Assembly (NCBI GenBank): GCA_963662155.1
Contig: OY759265.1
Location: 15,791,396 to 15,855,395, forward strand
Reading direction: 5' to 3'
Source: Lamellibrachia columna
Taxonomy: Eukaryota; Annelida; Polychaeta; Sabellida; Siboglinidae
DNA length: 64,000 nucleotides
The first letter of the stretch is position 1, and each line of letters opens with the position of its first letter. Under the pieces are notes generated by a model, which was not told the DNA's origin, searched no databases, and saw only the letters and a program-made list of their open reading frames with translations. The translations under genes and the position numbers were made by a program. Below are positions 1 to 13,070 of this stretch, in pieces.

Positions 1-2300
1 ATTGAATTCATGCAACATTCAATTTTTGTGTGGAAAACAATGCATCGTTCATTATATAAAAACTTTACTAGCAAATCTGATGAGAGAAAAGAAAGAAATA
101 TGATACCTCAAATGCTAAAATACTACAATTTGTTAATGAATACAATTTATAGTTATTGATAACTGGTGAATGCGTTTAGAGCGTGTCTATATCAAATTGT
201 ATAGACTAAGTGGAATGTTATTTTGAGCAACTAATTATGATCAACCCACGTAAGGTTGTGGCCCAAATCAACAACATTCCAAGAAAGCCTCATTTTGCAG
301 AAAGTTACAGAAAAATTACCTGGGAAATGACCCTACTTACTTTGCACCACAAGACACTGGAGGTGAATAAAAATTGTTGTGACCAAAACTTCAACCCTTA
401 CTGACACATTTGCCAAATAAATGATCTAATCGAGGTTTTTTATCTGAAAAATATTGATAATTATCTATGATTATATTGTTTCCTATTATTCATAGTCTTC
501 AATTATTCATAAATGTTAGTACAATGAGTCTATGTACAAGGACAGATTCTGGAAACAACAGAAGTTCAAATATTATTAAAAAATACTATGTATTTTGGTG
601 TATCATGTTATAATGTTAACAACTGACACACTTGTGAGAGAACCATTACAGCCATTCTTCCTATTACATTTCCAGCTTTAACAATTCAGCTTTGATCAAG
701 CAAGAAGGTTTCTTAGGTGAACGTTATATATTTAACATGGCTATAACAACTGATTTCTGGTTAGTTCTTATAAATTCATTTGACCAAAGTAATATATTAC
801 ATATTACAAAATGTACTTTGAAAAATAGTATATTTATATTACATGACACATTTTTTCTAGATACATCATTTTGTTGATGTATCTAGAAAGACAATGTGAC
901 TCAGACAGAAAGGCAGTTATTTTTTTATATTTAAGACTTAGTTTTTAAATTATAAACTGCATATTTCTAAATGAATAACAAAGTTGTATATATATTGTAC
1001 AACCACATATTCATTTACATAGCCTAAGAAGCCATCTTTATTACTCAGACAGTATGATTGTCAGTTTCATCTTGGAAGAAAAACAAACAAATTGGCAGCT
1101 GACATATAAATAAATGCAGTTTAAGTTTATATCAGAAATAACCTTCTGTTTAGGTAACGTGAAGTTAGTAAGATAATATATTCATTATGGCAGCGAAATA
1201 TGGGTACTTCAAGATTGTATAATGATGAAAGCTAACACTGAGAGATAGGAAGCCTGCTTGATATATTGCTACTGAATGTAATAATGCTGAAAAAGCACTA
1301 TTACAACTACACTTTGCCCAGTTGCTGCTATAACATTTAATGCCCCCTATATGCAGTATGCACACAACTGAACACTTGACACTACTTGGAGTTGATGTAA
1401 CATATCACAGAACACACTTAGGCTATTCAGACAATGGCGTATTATGTAAGTCTTGTGAATGTTATAAACAACTGTGGTTGCAAGATAGAACATGGCAGTT
1501 GCTGTAATCGAATTTGCAAGTCTAAAATTGTGTAGTCAGGCCTGATGATTGCTGCGACAAAGAGACACATGAATCGTAACTTAAATGGCTATCAGAAGTG
1601 TGTGCTTACTACATGAACCATGGTACAAATACACGCACACATGCACGCACACAAAACAAATTTGTGATAATAATGTTGTAATTTCCTACTTTGTATTGGC
1701 ACAAAATTAATGTTTAAGTCTTGATGTTACAAATTACGAATGTTACAAATTATTTACTTGAAATAAATTCACACACATCGAGTATGAATTTTTCTTTGTT
1801 TATATTGTTAATAATAATTCCCATCTAAATTGGTATTGCATATTTGAGGTAGAATCAAATATTTATCAGAAGAATGGTGAGACACTGGCTGTAGAAATGT
1901 ACTGTGACTCGTATAAGTTCAACTATTTGAGCATGCATTATCTTACAGAGGGCAGCCCAACATGTTGGCAATATCCAGTAGCAGATATAGTGAGATTAGT
2001 TCCAGAGAGCCAAATAAAGGCTTACAATATATGTCTTCATTACTAAAGAATATCATAGTACTATAGAAACTGTGCTTGTGAATAATCGAGAGATCCAATG
2101 TCAACGTTGGTTTGTTAATCCAGGACATAATAATGGACTTATTAAGTTAATAATAGCAATAAACATGTTTATTTAGGAATCATTGACAGTGGTAAAATGT
2201 TTATATGTATGTGTTTATAAAAGTAATATAACAAATATTGAGTGAGACTGAAAGACTGAGAAGCTAGTAAAACATTCCTCAATAGTTTCTCTCTGAAAAA
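1..2300. other. AT-rich stretch with no recognisable gene
   Basis: I see no convincing coding exon here. The short open frames (for example 210-404 plus and 1943-2128 minus) have AT-rich, low-complexity translations with no family resemblance. It could contain downstream exons of the minus-strand TIR-SAM gene that begins at 12.5 kb, but none could be picked out. Confidence 0.5.
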
Positions 2301-2304
2301 TACT

Positions 2305-5300
2305 TTTCTGTTGAAATACACAAACTTCATTCCTCATGCATACTTCAGCCATTGCTGCCAGTACACATGACAGATGAAATACACAAATTACCAGCCTCCT
2401 ACTTTAGTCATTGCTGTCAAAATTCATGACTGGTGAAATACACAACTCTCCTTTCCTCCTACTTTAGCCATTGCTGTCAATACACATGACTTGTGAAATA
2501 CACAAATGACCTTCCTTCCTACTGTAGTCATTGCTGTCAATACACAAATGTCCTTCCTCCTACTTTAGTCATTGCTGTCAATACACAAACGTCCTTCCTC
2601 CTACTTTAGCCATTGCTGTCAATACACAAATGTCCTTCCTCCTACTTTAGTCATTGCTGTCAATACACAAATGTCCTTCCTCCTACTTTAGTCATTGCTG
2701 TCACTACACAAATGTCTTTCCTCCTACTTTAGCCATTGCTGTCAATACACAAATGTCCTTCCTCCTACTTTAGCCATTGCTGTCAATACACAAATGTCCT
2801 TCCTCCTATTTTAGTCATTGCTGTCAATACACAAATGTCCTTCCTCCTACTTTAGTCATTGCTGTCAATACACAAACATCCTACCTCCTACTTTAGTCAT
2901 TGCTGTCACTACACAAATGTCCTTCCTCCTACTTTAGTCATTGCTGTCACTACACAAATGTCCTTCCTCCTACTTTAGCCATTGCTGTCAATACACAAAT
3001 GTCCTTCCTCCTACTTTAGTCATTGCTGTCAATACACAAATGTCCTTCCTCCTACTTTAGTCATTGCTGTCAATACACAAACATCCTACCTCCTACTTTA
3101 GTCATTGCTGTCAATACACAAATGTCCTTCCTCCTACTTTAGTCATTGCTGTCACTACACAAATGTCCTTCCTCCTACTTTAGCCATTGCTGTCAATACA
3201 CAAATGTCCTTCCTCCTACTTTAGCCATTGCTGTCAATACACAAATGTCCTTCCTCCTACTTTAGTCATTGCTGTCAATACACAAATGTCCTTCCTCCTA
3301 CTTTAACCATTGCTGTCAATACACAAATGTCCTTCCTCCTACTTTAGTCATTGCTGTCAATACACACACATCCTACCTCCTACTTTAGTCATTGCTGTCA
3401 CTACACAAATGTCCTTCATCCTACTTTAGTCATTGCTGTCACTATACAAATGTCCTTCCTCCTAATTTAGTCATTGCTGTCACTACACAAATGTCCTTCC
3501 TCCTACTTTAGCCATTGCTGTCAATACACAAATGTCCTTCCTCCTACTTTAGTCATTGCTGTCAATACACAAATGTCCTTCCTCCTACTTTAGCCATTGC
3601 TGTCAATACACAAATGTCCTTCCTCCTACTTTAGTCATTGCTGTCAATACACAAACGTCCTTCCTCCTACTTTAGCCATTGCTGTCAATACACAAATGTC
3701 CTTCCTCCTACTTTAGTCATTGCTGTCAATACACAAACGTCCTTCCTCCTACTTTAGCCATTGCTGTCAATACACAAATGTCCTTCCTCCTACTTTAGTC
3801 ATTGCTGTCAATATACAAATGTCCTTCCTCCTACTTTAGTCATTGCTGTCAATACACAAACGTCCTTCCTCCTACTTTAGCCATTGCTGTCAATACACAA
3901 ATGTCCTTCCTCCTACTTTAGTCATTGCTGTCAATACACAAACGTCCTTCCTCCTACTTTAGCCATTGCTGTCAATACACAAATGTCCTTCCTCCTACTT
4001 TAGCCATTGCTGTCAATATACAAATGTCCTTCCTCCTACTTTAGTCATTGCTGTCAATACACAAACGTCCTTCCTCCTACTTTAGCCATTGCTGTCAATA
4101 CACAAATGTCCTTCCTCCTACTTTAGTCATTGCTGTCAATACACAAACGTCCTTCCTCCTACTTTAGCCATTGCTGTCAATACACAAATGTCCTTCCTCC
4201 TACTTTAGTCATTGCTGTCAATACACAAATGTCCTTCCTCCTACTTTAGTCATTGCTGTCAATACACAAACGTCCTACCTCCTACTTTAGTCATTGCTGT
4301 CAATATACAAATGTCCTTCCTCCTACTTTAGTCATTGCTGTCAATACACAAACGTCCTTCCTCCTACTTTAGCCATTGCTGTCAATACACAAATGTCCTT
4401 CCTCCTACTTTAGTCATTGCTGTCAATACACAAACGTCCTTCCTCCTACTTTAGCCATTGCTGTCAATACACAAATGTCCTTCCTCCTACTTTAGTCATT
4501 GCTGTCAATATACAAATGTCCTTCCTCCTACTTTAGTCATTGCTGTCAATACACAAACGTCCTTCCTCCTACTTTAGCCATTGCTGTCAATACACAAATG
4601 TCCTTCCTCCTACTTTAGTCATTGCTGTCAATACACAAACGTCCTTCCTCCTACTTTAGCCATTGCTGTCAATACACAAATGTCCTTCCTCCTACTTTAG
4701 TCATTGCTGTCAATACACAAATGTCCTTCCTCCTACTTTAGTCATTGCTGTCAATACACAAACGTCCTACCTCCTACTTTAGTCATTGCTGTCAATACAC
4801 AAATGTCCTTCCTCCTACTTTAGTCATTGCTGTCAATACACAAATGTCCTTCCTCCTACTTTAGTCATTGCTGTCAATACACAAACGTCCTACCTCCTAC
4901 TTTAGTCATTGCTGTCAATACACAAATGTCCTTCCTCCTACTTTAACCATTGCTGTCAATACACAAATGTCCTTCCTCCTACTTTAGTCATTGCTGTCAA
5001 TACACAAACGTCCTACCTCCTACTTTAGTCATTGCTGTCAATATACAAATGTCCTTCCTCCTACTTTAACCATTGCTGTCAATACACAAATGTCCTTCCT
5101 CCTACTTTAGTCATTGCTGTCAATACACAAACGTCCTACCTCCTACTTTAGTCATTGCTGTCAATACACAAATGTCCTTCCTCCTACTTTAACCATTGCT
5201 GTCAATACACAAATGTCCTTCCTCCTACTTTAACCATTGCTGTCAATACACAAATGTCCTTCCTCCTACTTTAACCATTGCTGTCAATACACAAATGTCC

Positions 5301-5510
5301 TTCCTCCTACTTTAGTCATTGCTGTCAATATACAAATGTCCTTCCTCCTACTTTAGTCATTGCTGTCAATACACAAATGTCCTTCCTCCTACTTTAGTCA
5401 TTGCTGTCAATACACAAATGTCCTTCCTCCTACTTTAACCATTGCTGTGGATACACATGACTGGTGAAATACACAAATTACCAGCTTCCTACTTGAGCCA
5501 TGCTAGCCAA
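2305..5510. repeat. 41-bp minisatellite, about 71 units, flanked by its 60-bp parent unit
   Basis: From about 2530 to 5450 a 41-bp unit (core ACAAATGTCCTTCCTCCTAC) repeats head to tail with few substitutions. Positions 2305-2530 and 5440-5500 hold longer units of about 60 bp. These match the 41-mer except for about 18 extra bases containing CATGACTGGTGAAATACAC. Two alternating variants (CAAACGTCC followed by TTTAGCC, and CAAATGTCC followed by TTTAGTC) form an 82-bp dimer over roughly 3600-4700. The units contain frequent stops, so the array is not coding. Confidence 0.95.
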
Positions 5511-6203
5511 GCTGACATTACAAGAATAAACTCTTCCAGGAGACTTGACAATTCAGATTCTGGCACAGACCCACCTTGAGAATTGAATCAGATCAAACTT
5601 GCCCAGTAAATGGAAACTATATAATATTATTCCCTTTGGTCTCCAGAGGAAAGCAACTATAAACACAGAATGTTCAAACAGAATGGTAACTACATCTGTA
5701 CCAAGAATCCATGTTGTTAACCATGTTTTTTAGCCTACCATCGAGTGGGTTATAATGTGTAGCACTTTATGAGTTTTTATTTTTTCTATACTTGCATTAT
5801 TCAACTTGTCCGATTTGACAAAAGCGCTGACATAATTTAAATAAAATTCTGAGTGTGATATTAAAAAAGTTGACAGTCCAATCACTCACATGCAAATTAA
5901 CAACACTACATGCAGAGAAAATGTCAACATTTCAGGAACGTTGCAACTAACATGTTTTTAGTGTGCTGCATGAGATTTATGTGTAATATTTACAGACTAA
6001 GACAATTGAAAGATATAATATTTAATTGCCTGTATGATGTTCCACACAGCCTGAATAAGTTGACCACTGGTTGCAACATCACGCAGCACAGACCCAGTTT
6101 GCCCAACTCCTGATTCTACTTGCCCAATTGCCATTTGGGCATGTAGTACCCATGGCCAGGTTGACAGATCACATATTCCTGGGCTGGCTAACTTCTAACA
6201 TTA
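5510..6203. other. Intergenic or intronic DNA, nothing recognised
   Basis: No supported gene. A 67-codon plus-strand frame at 5910-6113 has no recognisable domain. Confidence 0.4.
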
Positions 6204-6383
6204 AATATTAACAGTGGCATATTTAGGGGAGCACTGGGTCATGCCCCCTTGGCTTAAATTTTAGATTGTAGTTATGTAAGCTGTTGTGCCACTACATGGT
6301 ACCATGGTAAACTAATGGCTGACTAAACTAGTCCCCCCTGACCTCCCCTTTTGCAAGATCCTAGGCATGCCACTGAATATTAA
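6204..6383. mobile_element. hAT-type MITE, 164 bp, with perfect 8-bp target duplication
   Basis: The element runs 6212-6375. Its left end reads CAGTGGCATATTTAGG and the reverse complement of its right end reads CAGTGGCATGCCTAGG (13 of 16 identical). It is bounded on both sides by the 8-bp direct repeat AATATTAA (6204-6211 and 6376-6383). Ends starting CAGTGGC and 8-bp target duplications are typical of hAT-superfamily non-autonomous elements. There is no coding capacity. Confidence 0.8.
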
Positions 6384-6435
6384 TGCACACACGCATGCAC
6401 ACACGCATGCACACACGCATGCACGTACACATGCA
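6384..6435. repeat. CACACACGCATG short repeat
   Basis: About four tandem copies of a 12-bp CA/CG-rich unit lie directly beside the right target duplication of the MITE. Confidence 0.8.
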
Positions 6436-6995
6436 CCTTAGGGTGTTATACTTAAACTGCAATTGTCTAATATGCCGATAATTCTATGCCCAAATTATAC
6501 AATTTATTCACATCTTAATTATGCTTTGTACAAAGCTTACATTGAACATTTGTGATAAAAGCTGCAGCAAATCTACAGGTGGTTACACAGTGTATGTGTA
6601 AATGAGAAATCTATTATTTTACTTACTTATTATTGCCACAGCGGGGGGGGGGGGCTTTATTGATTACAGAGCAGATGTTTTAAAATCTGAAATCATAATG
6701 AAACAGTTGCTCCATTAAAAGGGTTAAAACCATGGCAACCATGCAAATTGTGAATGCTGATAACCATCAGAATAAAATGATATGCTGCCACTGGCTGCAA
6801 TTAGTTTCAAGCTAATGGCTCTGCTTACTACAGCAGTTTGCACTGAATACACATTCCAAAATACCTGATAGTCTGATACCCACTGTTAACTGAACTTGAC
6901 TCCAAGCTCAACTTCTAATTCCACCTAAGCAGAATATAATGCAGGTAAATCATCATCTGTTCAAATTTTATGAAACTAAATTCACTAGGAAATAC

Positions 6996-7087
6996 AACCC
7001 CACGAGATACTGTACACAACCCCACGAGATACTGTACACAACCCCACGAGATACTGTACACAACCCCACGAGATACTGTACACAACC
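6996..7087. repeat. 22-bp tandem repeat, four copies
   Basis: Four near-perfect copies of CAACCCCACGAGATACTGTA plus CA lie head to tail. They are identical to one another, suggesting recent expansion. Confidence 0.95.
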
Positions 7088-7637
7088 AGAATCATGTGCA
7101 AAGTAAACAATCCTAGCTTTGCAAAGCTCTGCAGTCATTGCAGGCAAACCACCCAGACAACAGAGGAAAAATAGACCTGTTTAAACAGATCTGGGACCTA
7201 GTTTTGAGGTTTATAAATACAGCTACATATTAACATATAAATATGTGAATCTGAGACAAAACCCAGCAAAGCCAGGTAAAATTGGTAAAAACTGGCTTAG
7301 ACTGGTCAAAGCTGGTTTAGACTGGTCAAAACTGTATATTTAGTGTTCATGTATTTTAAAAGTTAGTTCTCGACTTGATATTATTGTATGCAGCATCGGA
7401 TTGTATTGTATAAAGAGCAATACGTTTTTTAAATGCCTTGAAATGTACATGGTTACATGCCAAGATAGATCATCTATGTTATCCTTTGAGGAAAAGAAAA
7501 ATATAGCATAGTTAAGCAAGCATGATGACAACTGTATAGAAGTGCCTGACACATTGTAGCTTAGAAATGTGATTAGCATATTATAAAACATAAACAACAC
7601 TAAAAATGTCATCCCTAATTGGGTATATATAGAAGGT

Positions 7638-9066
<1,429 letters not shown>

Positions 9067-9067
9067 A

Positions 9068-9860
9068 CCTTATTCAACCTATTAAGCGTACAGGTCAAAA
9101 TTATCATGCACCCCTTTTCTAATCAGCAGGATACATAATTAGCTTTAAGTGTCACTGCCATGTGTGCTAACCTCATGTGGGATACATTGCATACTAGACG
9201 TTGCATCAGAGATGCCACTCTGTTTTATAAGATTCACCGTGGACAAGTTCGCACCAGTTTGCCTACCATCATTGTTACAGCAGATGCTCGCACTAGACGC
9301 CACCACGAGTATAAACTCCGAACACCACCAGCCTCCTGCAAATTTACTACTAGTATCAGCACTCGTTCTATGTTCTTTTTGTTCACTCTATCCCAATGTG
9401 GAATTCCCTCACCCAGGAAGCAGTCATGGCACCAACAGAGAAGCAATTCAGAAAGCCGCCCTCGAAGTTAAGTTAAGTTAAACCAAGCCATCATAGATGT
9501 CTATCTTAACCCTGAATTGTAAAATTTTATTGTACATACAAATGTTTTAGATCACCCCACCTTGGGAGATGATGTTACAAACTGCAGGATAGCAAATTTT
9601 TAGCAGTATATACTTGAAAACTTGAATAATTATTGTAATTTGACTAGTGCGGAACAACTGAAAAATGTCGCCATCTGGTGTTAAACAGTTGGCACCACTT
9701 TTTAGTTGTTCTACGCTAGTCACCAAATGACACCACTAGTGGTAAACAGTTACCTTATTGTCTAGAGAAACAAATTTTTGGTGTACGCTTCAGATTCCTT
9801 AACATTTGTTCATGGCCCAATTTTTTTTCCAGTGTACTGTACAATTATCAGGTCAAATAT
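9068..9860 (-). mobile_element. MITE family A copy 1 (reverse orientation), interrupted by a LINE 3' end
   Basis: Two separated blocks, 9068-9146 and about 9621-9860, match in reverse complement the MITE copies at 30926-31210 and 43893-44176. The left terminus reads TTCAACCTATTAAGCGTAC. The sequence between the blocks is a LINE tail listed separately. The internal motif CACTAGTGGT and its neighbouring inverted repeats are shared by all three copies. Confidence 0.75.
9140..9626 (+). mobile_element. 5'-truncated LINE: reverse-transcriptase C-terminal tail plus 3' UTR
   Basis: Frames between 9160 and 9475 read like the C-terminal tail of CR1/RTE-X-type LINE polymerases. LMWDTLHTRRCIRDATLFYK is followed by a short spacer, then MWNSLTQEAV in another frame, so there is at least one frameshift. 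A non-coding 3' tail follows (about 9500-9620) and recurs at 14570-14695. The insertion breaks a MITE at ATAATT, which is present at both junctions and is a probable 6-bp target duplication. It is dead: 5'-truncated and frameshifted. Confidence 0.7.
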
Positions 9861-10936
9861 GGTACACCTATATGTGAATTATGTTGCTACCAATTTAGTT
9901 TTGCTATGTAATTTTTCCAACAAGACAAATATACCACAATGGTGGAATCAGAATCACTATTGGGTGGGTGGAATCAGAATAAAAATGTGTGGAATCGCTT
10001 ATAACCCCACATCTAACTAATATAACAATCCTTGAATTGCTTAACAGGTTTGCTAGAATGTGCCTGTCAAGTCATACATACATTACAATAAAGCAAAAAC
10101 TATATAACTATATATACTATTTATCATTTGAAGAAACAAAACCATGGAAAAGCAACCAGGTCAGAACTAAAAAAATTCACAAAAGTTAACCAGAATATGG
10201 TCTTGTCGATTTTTAAACCATTTGGAAATAATTTGTTTTTGGGGAAAAAAGGAACAGCGACATCAGATGAGGTCAAACACATGCAAATCAGACATATTAA
10301 AGAGAGAATTAAGGGCATGTTTCCCTTGGTGCGTTAAATATTATTAAATTAGTGTTGTGTTAATTGCTCCCTTGCTACATATTAGCTAACTAACTTATAG
10401 CATTTAAAAAACTGAAATTATTTGTAGGTATTACGTGTCCCACATGTAACGTAGCATTATGTGTGACACTTATATATTTTACATTTATATTGTTAAATAT
10501 TTTTGCATGTCTTTTATATTTTGGCATTACACAAGTAGTAATGTGTTGATTTATAAACCATATGGAAAGAAAAATTATTTTTGGCGTTACGTGTGTGACA
10601 TCAAATTTTTTACTTTTTTTATAACTTTTACAATCAATATTGCCATGCTTTAGTTTTTATTTCATTGTAACATAGCACTTGGCATTTAAGTACACATCGT
10701 TCATTAATATTTTTAAAAGATGAACATCAATATGTGGTTTTGTTTCTATCTTGAAAATGGGTATTGCAATAACGAAATGCATACCAATATGCAATATGGC
10801 CATTATTTCCCAAGAATTTTTTTTTAATAATATTTTTTAAACTTGTTTTAAAACAATGAGATATAGAAATAGTAAATGGATCAAAAATGGTCAATTTTAG
10901 AAAGTGACATCTCATGCTCACTTTTTGCAAGAGGAT
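9861..10936. other. AT-rich sequence, no gene; possible diverged duplication
   Basis: No supported exon. Phrases such as AAACCATTTGGAAATAATTTGTTTTTGG (near 10215) and AAACCATATGGAAAG (near 10555) resemble each other, suggesting an old local duplication. Short open frames here look random. Confidence 0.35.
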
Positions 10937-12475
10937 TTACACCTTGTGGCCATCTCTCTTGAGAGTCCTTAAATTCTGACCACTGTGCACCACACACAAG
11001 TAGAAACAAATGTCACCAACCTGAAGATGTTTCTTCATTATATCATGTTTGAAACTCTGCGCGAGGCGAACGTCAGCCGGGTCGTAAATGAGGTAGACAG
11101 AGTTGGGCTTTGGCCGCTGTAATCGTGCACGCAGGTGCCAGTTCGCTGGCAACTTCTGCTCCTTGTCAAGAATTAGCAGAATCTGCTGCATGATCTTCTT
11201 GCGGGCAGCCCGACTGTCAATCCCGAGGAAATGGATCATGTCCTGATCCGTGAGGGACATCAGCAGGAAGCCATCGACCATGTTCTCAGCCAGACTTTGC
11301 CTGTAGAATTCCTTGATGCCAAGTCTGAAGACCCACTCCTGCAGGTCATTGGCACTCCAGTTGCAGATTTTCTTCTCTTTGTACTCACCGGTGAATTCTG
11401 CATCGGGGGGTACATATGGCGGAGGAGCAACATGCATCGAAGCATGCTTTTCTATCTCCAACATGAGAGAACCAACAACAATTGAAGTTCTCTCAGCTAG
11501 ACTCTTCTTCAAATGCTCCGGCTTCGTGAGGTCAACGAGGTCACGTAGAAGGTGATTGTAACAGCGAGGTATCTGCGTGTCTTTGCTGAGTTCAAACAGC
11601 ACCAGGTAAATTTTCACAGCGTTTTTATCAACGTGCTGTCGTTCCAGCAATGCCTTGCCCTCATACACTGAAACAGGACATGAGAAATAGCTGTCAGACA
11701 GAATCAATATGGCTGCTTTGCATTTTTCTACGGCCTCCATACGCATTGAAAACCAACAAGGGTTGTCAGTGATCTTTTCGTCCTTGTCGAACCAAATGTC
11801 TTCGGCAAGATTGTTTTCTTTCAGCTGGCGTGCTGTCTCAACGACAAACTTCCTCTCGATGAACCCAGCATCAGGTGAGTATGACATCAAGATTGCTTTC
11901 TTCATCCGTTTTTTGTGCCTGGAACCATGCTGAGACTGAGGCTTAGAGTTAACCGCTTCCTTCGTTACGGTTTGCTCGAAGCTCTTCTCGGTATCAATGA
12001 GGAATTCATCTCTCGTGTAGAAGGTTGACTCGCCCCCCTTTCGGGTGTTGGTCACAGACGTTACCGCGTCCTGGTTTATCACCTCGCTGCACGAGCACAT
12101 TTTCTTCTTCTTCGGGTCGGCGCTGATGCTGGAGCCCCCGTCTGGTTTCCTATTCCTCTCGTTCCGTATCTCCTCGTTAAGTCGGTGCACATACTGGCGA
12201 TTCTCGAGCGTAACGTCGGGAACAGGATTACGGGCGTGCGTCTCCGCGAACGAGTCTCTACCGGGGTCCCCTCTGCCGTCGTGTCGACTCTCTCTGGGGA
12301 GAAATCTGGTGTCTTTGCCATCGGCTTCGGGGCGTTCGTTTACCCGCGTGTAGTCGTCGTTAGTCGCGACGTTCTTCTTCGGATCGACGCAATAATCGCG
12401 TCCAATCGACGTTACCATGACCGTGACGGGGTTTGCAACAACAGTGTTGCCGCTTGCGTCCATGTTGTTGCTCAC
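10937..12475 (-). CDS. TIR-SAM protein (SARM1-like NADase/adaptor candidate), possibly with further exons
   Basis: A single open frame of 512 codons. Residues 1-190 are low-complexity and charged. A TIR domain covers about 192-345: strand A is KKAILMSYSPDAGF, the BB-loop region is DIWFDKDEKITDNP, and AAILILSDSYFSCPVSVYE follows. Glu272 in CPVSVYE sits where SARM1-type TIR NADases carry the catalytic glutamate. A SAM domain covers about 370-440 (CNWSANDLQEWV through FLGIDSRAARKKIM). Residues 458-512 (SVYLIYDPADVRLAQSFKHD) look like the first strand and helix of a second TIR domain, which then stops. The order TIR then SAM differs from SARM1 (ARM-SAM-SAM-TIR). The stop overlaps a plausible splice donor (AAG|GTGTAA), so the gene may continue to lower coordinates. 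The start is the first ATG after stops, in a CpG-rich stretch. The domain calls are firm; NADase activity is inferred. Confidence 0.85.
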   Translation of the reverse strand: MSNNMDASGNTVVANPVTVMVTSIGRDYCVDPKKNVATNDDYTRVNERPEADGKDTRFLPRESRHDGRGDPGRDSFAETHARNPVPDVTLENRQYVHRLNEEIRNERNRKPDGGSSISADPKKKKMCSCSEVINQDAVTSVTNTRKGGESTFYTRDEFLIDTEKSFEQTVTKEAVNSKPQSQHGSRHKKRMKKAILMSYSPDAGFIERKFVVETARQLKENNLAEDIWFDKDEKITDNPCWFSMRMEAVEKCKAAILILSDSYFSCPVSVYEGKALLERQHVDKNAVKIYLVLFELSKDTQIPRCYNHLLRDLVDLTKPEHLKKSLAERTSIVVGSLMLEIEKHASMHVAPPPYVPPDAEFTGEYKEKKICNWSANDLQEWVFRLGIKEFYRQSLAENMVDGFLLMSLTDQDMIHFLGIDSRAARKKIMQQILLILDKEQKLPANWHLRARLQRPKPNSVYLIYDPADVRLAQSFKHDIMKKHLQVGDICFYLCVVHSGQNLRTLKRDGHKV

Positions 12476-13070
12476 AATGCCGACCGTCAGGCGGTCTTCG
12501 AGCGACGCGGCTGCCGCCGTCGTGAAGCGAGACGGGCCCCAAGCCCTTCTCCGCCGCCGCTCCGGCTAATGGGCCGGCGTTCCCGTCGTAACACAGTCAA
12601 GTTGGCGACAAATCGGGCCCAAGTCCTTTTCCACCGTTCTCTCGCTTACCGCGATCATGTCACGAACATAATGTCACTTCTGTACGATCGTTTAAAAGTA
12701 GCCGTAAAGCCAGCAGCCATGCAGTGAGCCGTGTTCGCGTTCATGGAAACCAAACATTGATCTTCCAGAGGCCCGTTGAATATGTATTAACTATTATTTG
12801 CAATTGGCTGTTCCTTTTTACCCCACCGAATTTAACATTAATCGTTAGTATAGTTCCCGCGACATGCATGCCAACTCTTTGCCAGTGTGTATCTTGCAAA
12901 TTGTGCATTACATTGATTAAATACTTTTCAGATGGATTTATGAAGCCGGTAATAGGTTGCGTTTGTTTTATGAATCCAGCTGAATGGGTGTTCCATTATC
13001 CTCCCTCCGCGCTCTATTCAGTTTGCTGAGTACTGGCGCTGCCGAGCATGACTGACGAAGTCCAGGGTGA
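11950..13070. promoter_or_regulatory. CpG-rich 5' region of the TIR-SAM gene, possible bidirectional promoter
   Basis: CpG dinucleotides are visibly dense from about 11950 to 12720 compared with the AT-rich surroundings. The TIR-SAM start (12475) lies inside it. On the plus strand, ATGACTGACGAAGTCCAGG followed by GTGAGT at 13048-13066 looks like a short first coding exon with a good donor. No matching downstream exon was found: joining it to an AG near 18006 gives an immediate stop. No TATA box or other element is clear. A bidirectional promoter is only a suggestion. Confidence 0.3.

Noticed and set aside
2530..5450. CRISPR array
   Set aside because: Units are contiguous with no unique spacers, and the DNA is eukaryotic; the same applies to the 32-, 35-, 52- and 60-bp arrays.
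12079..12727. Overlapping frames of 60-180 codons over the 5' part of the TIR-SAM gene
   Set aside because: CpG-rich sequence has few stops in all frames; these are shadows of the TIR-SAM open frame and its promoter.
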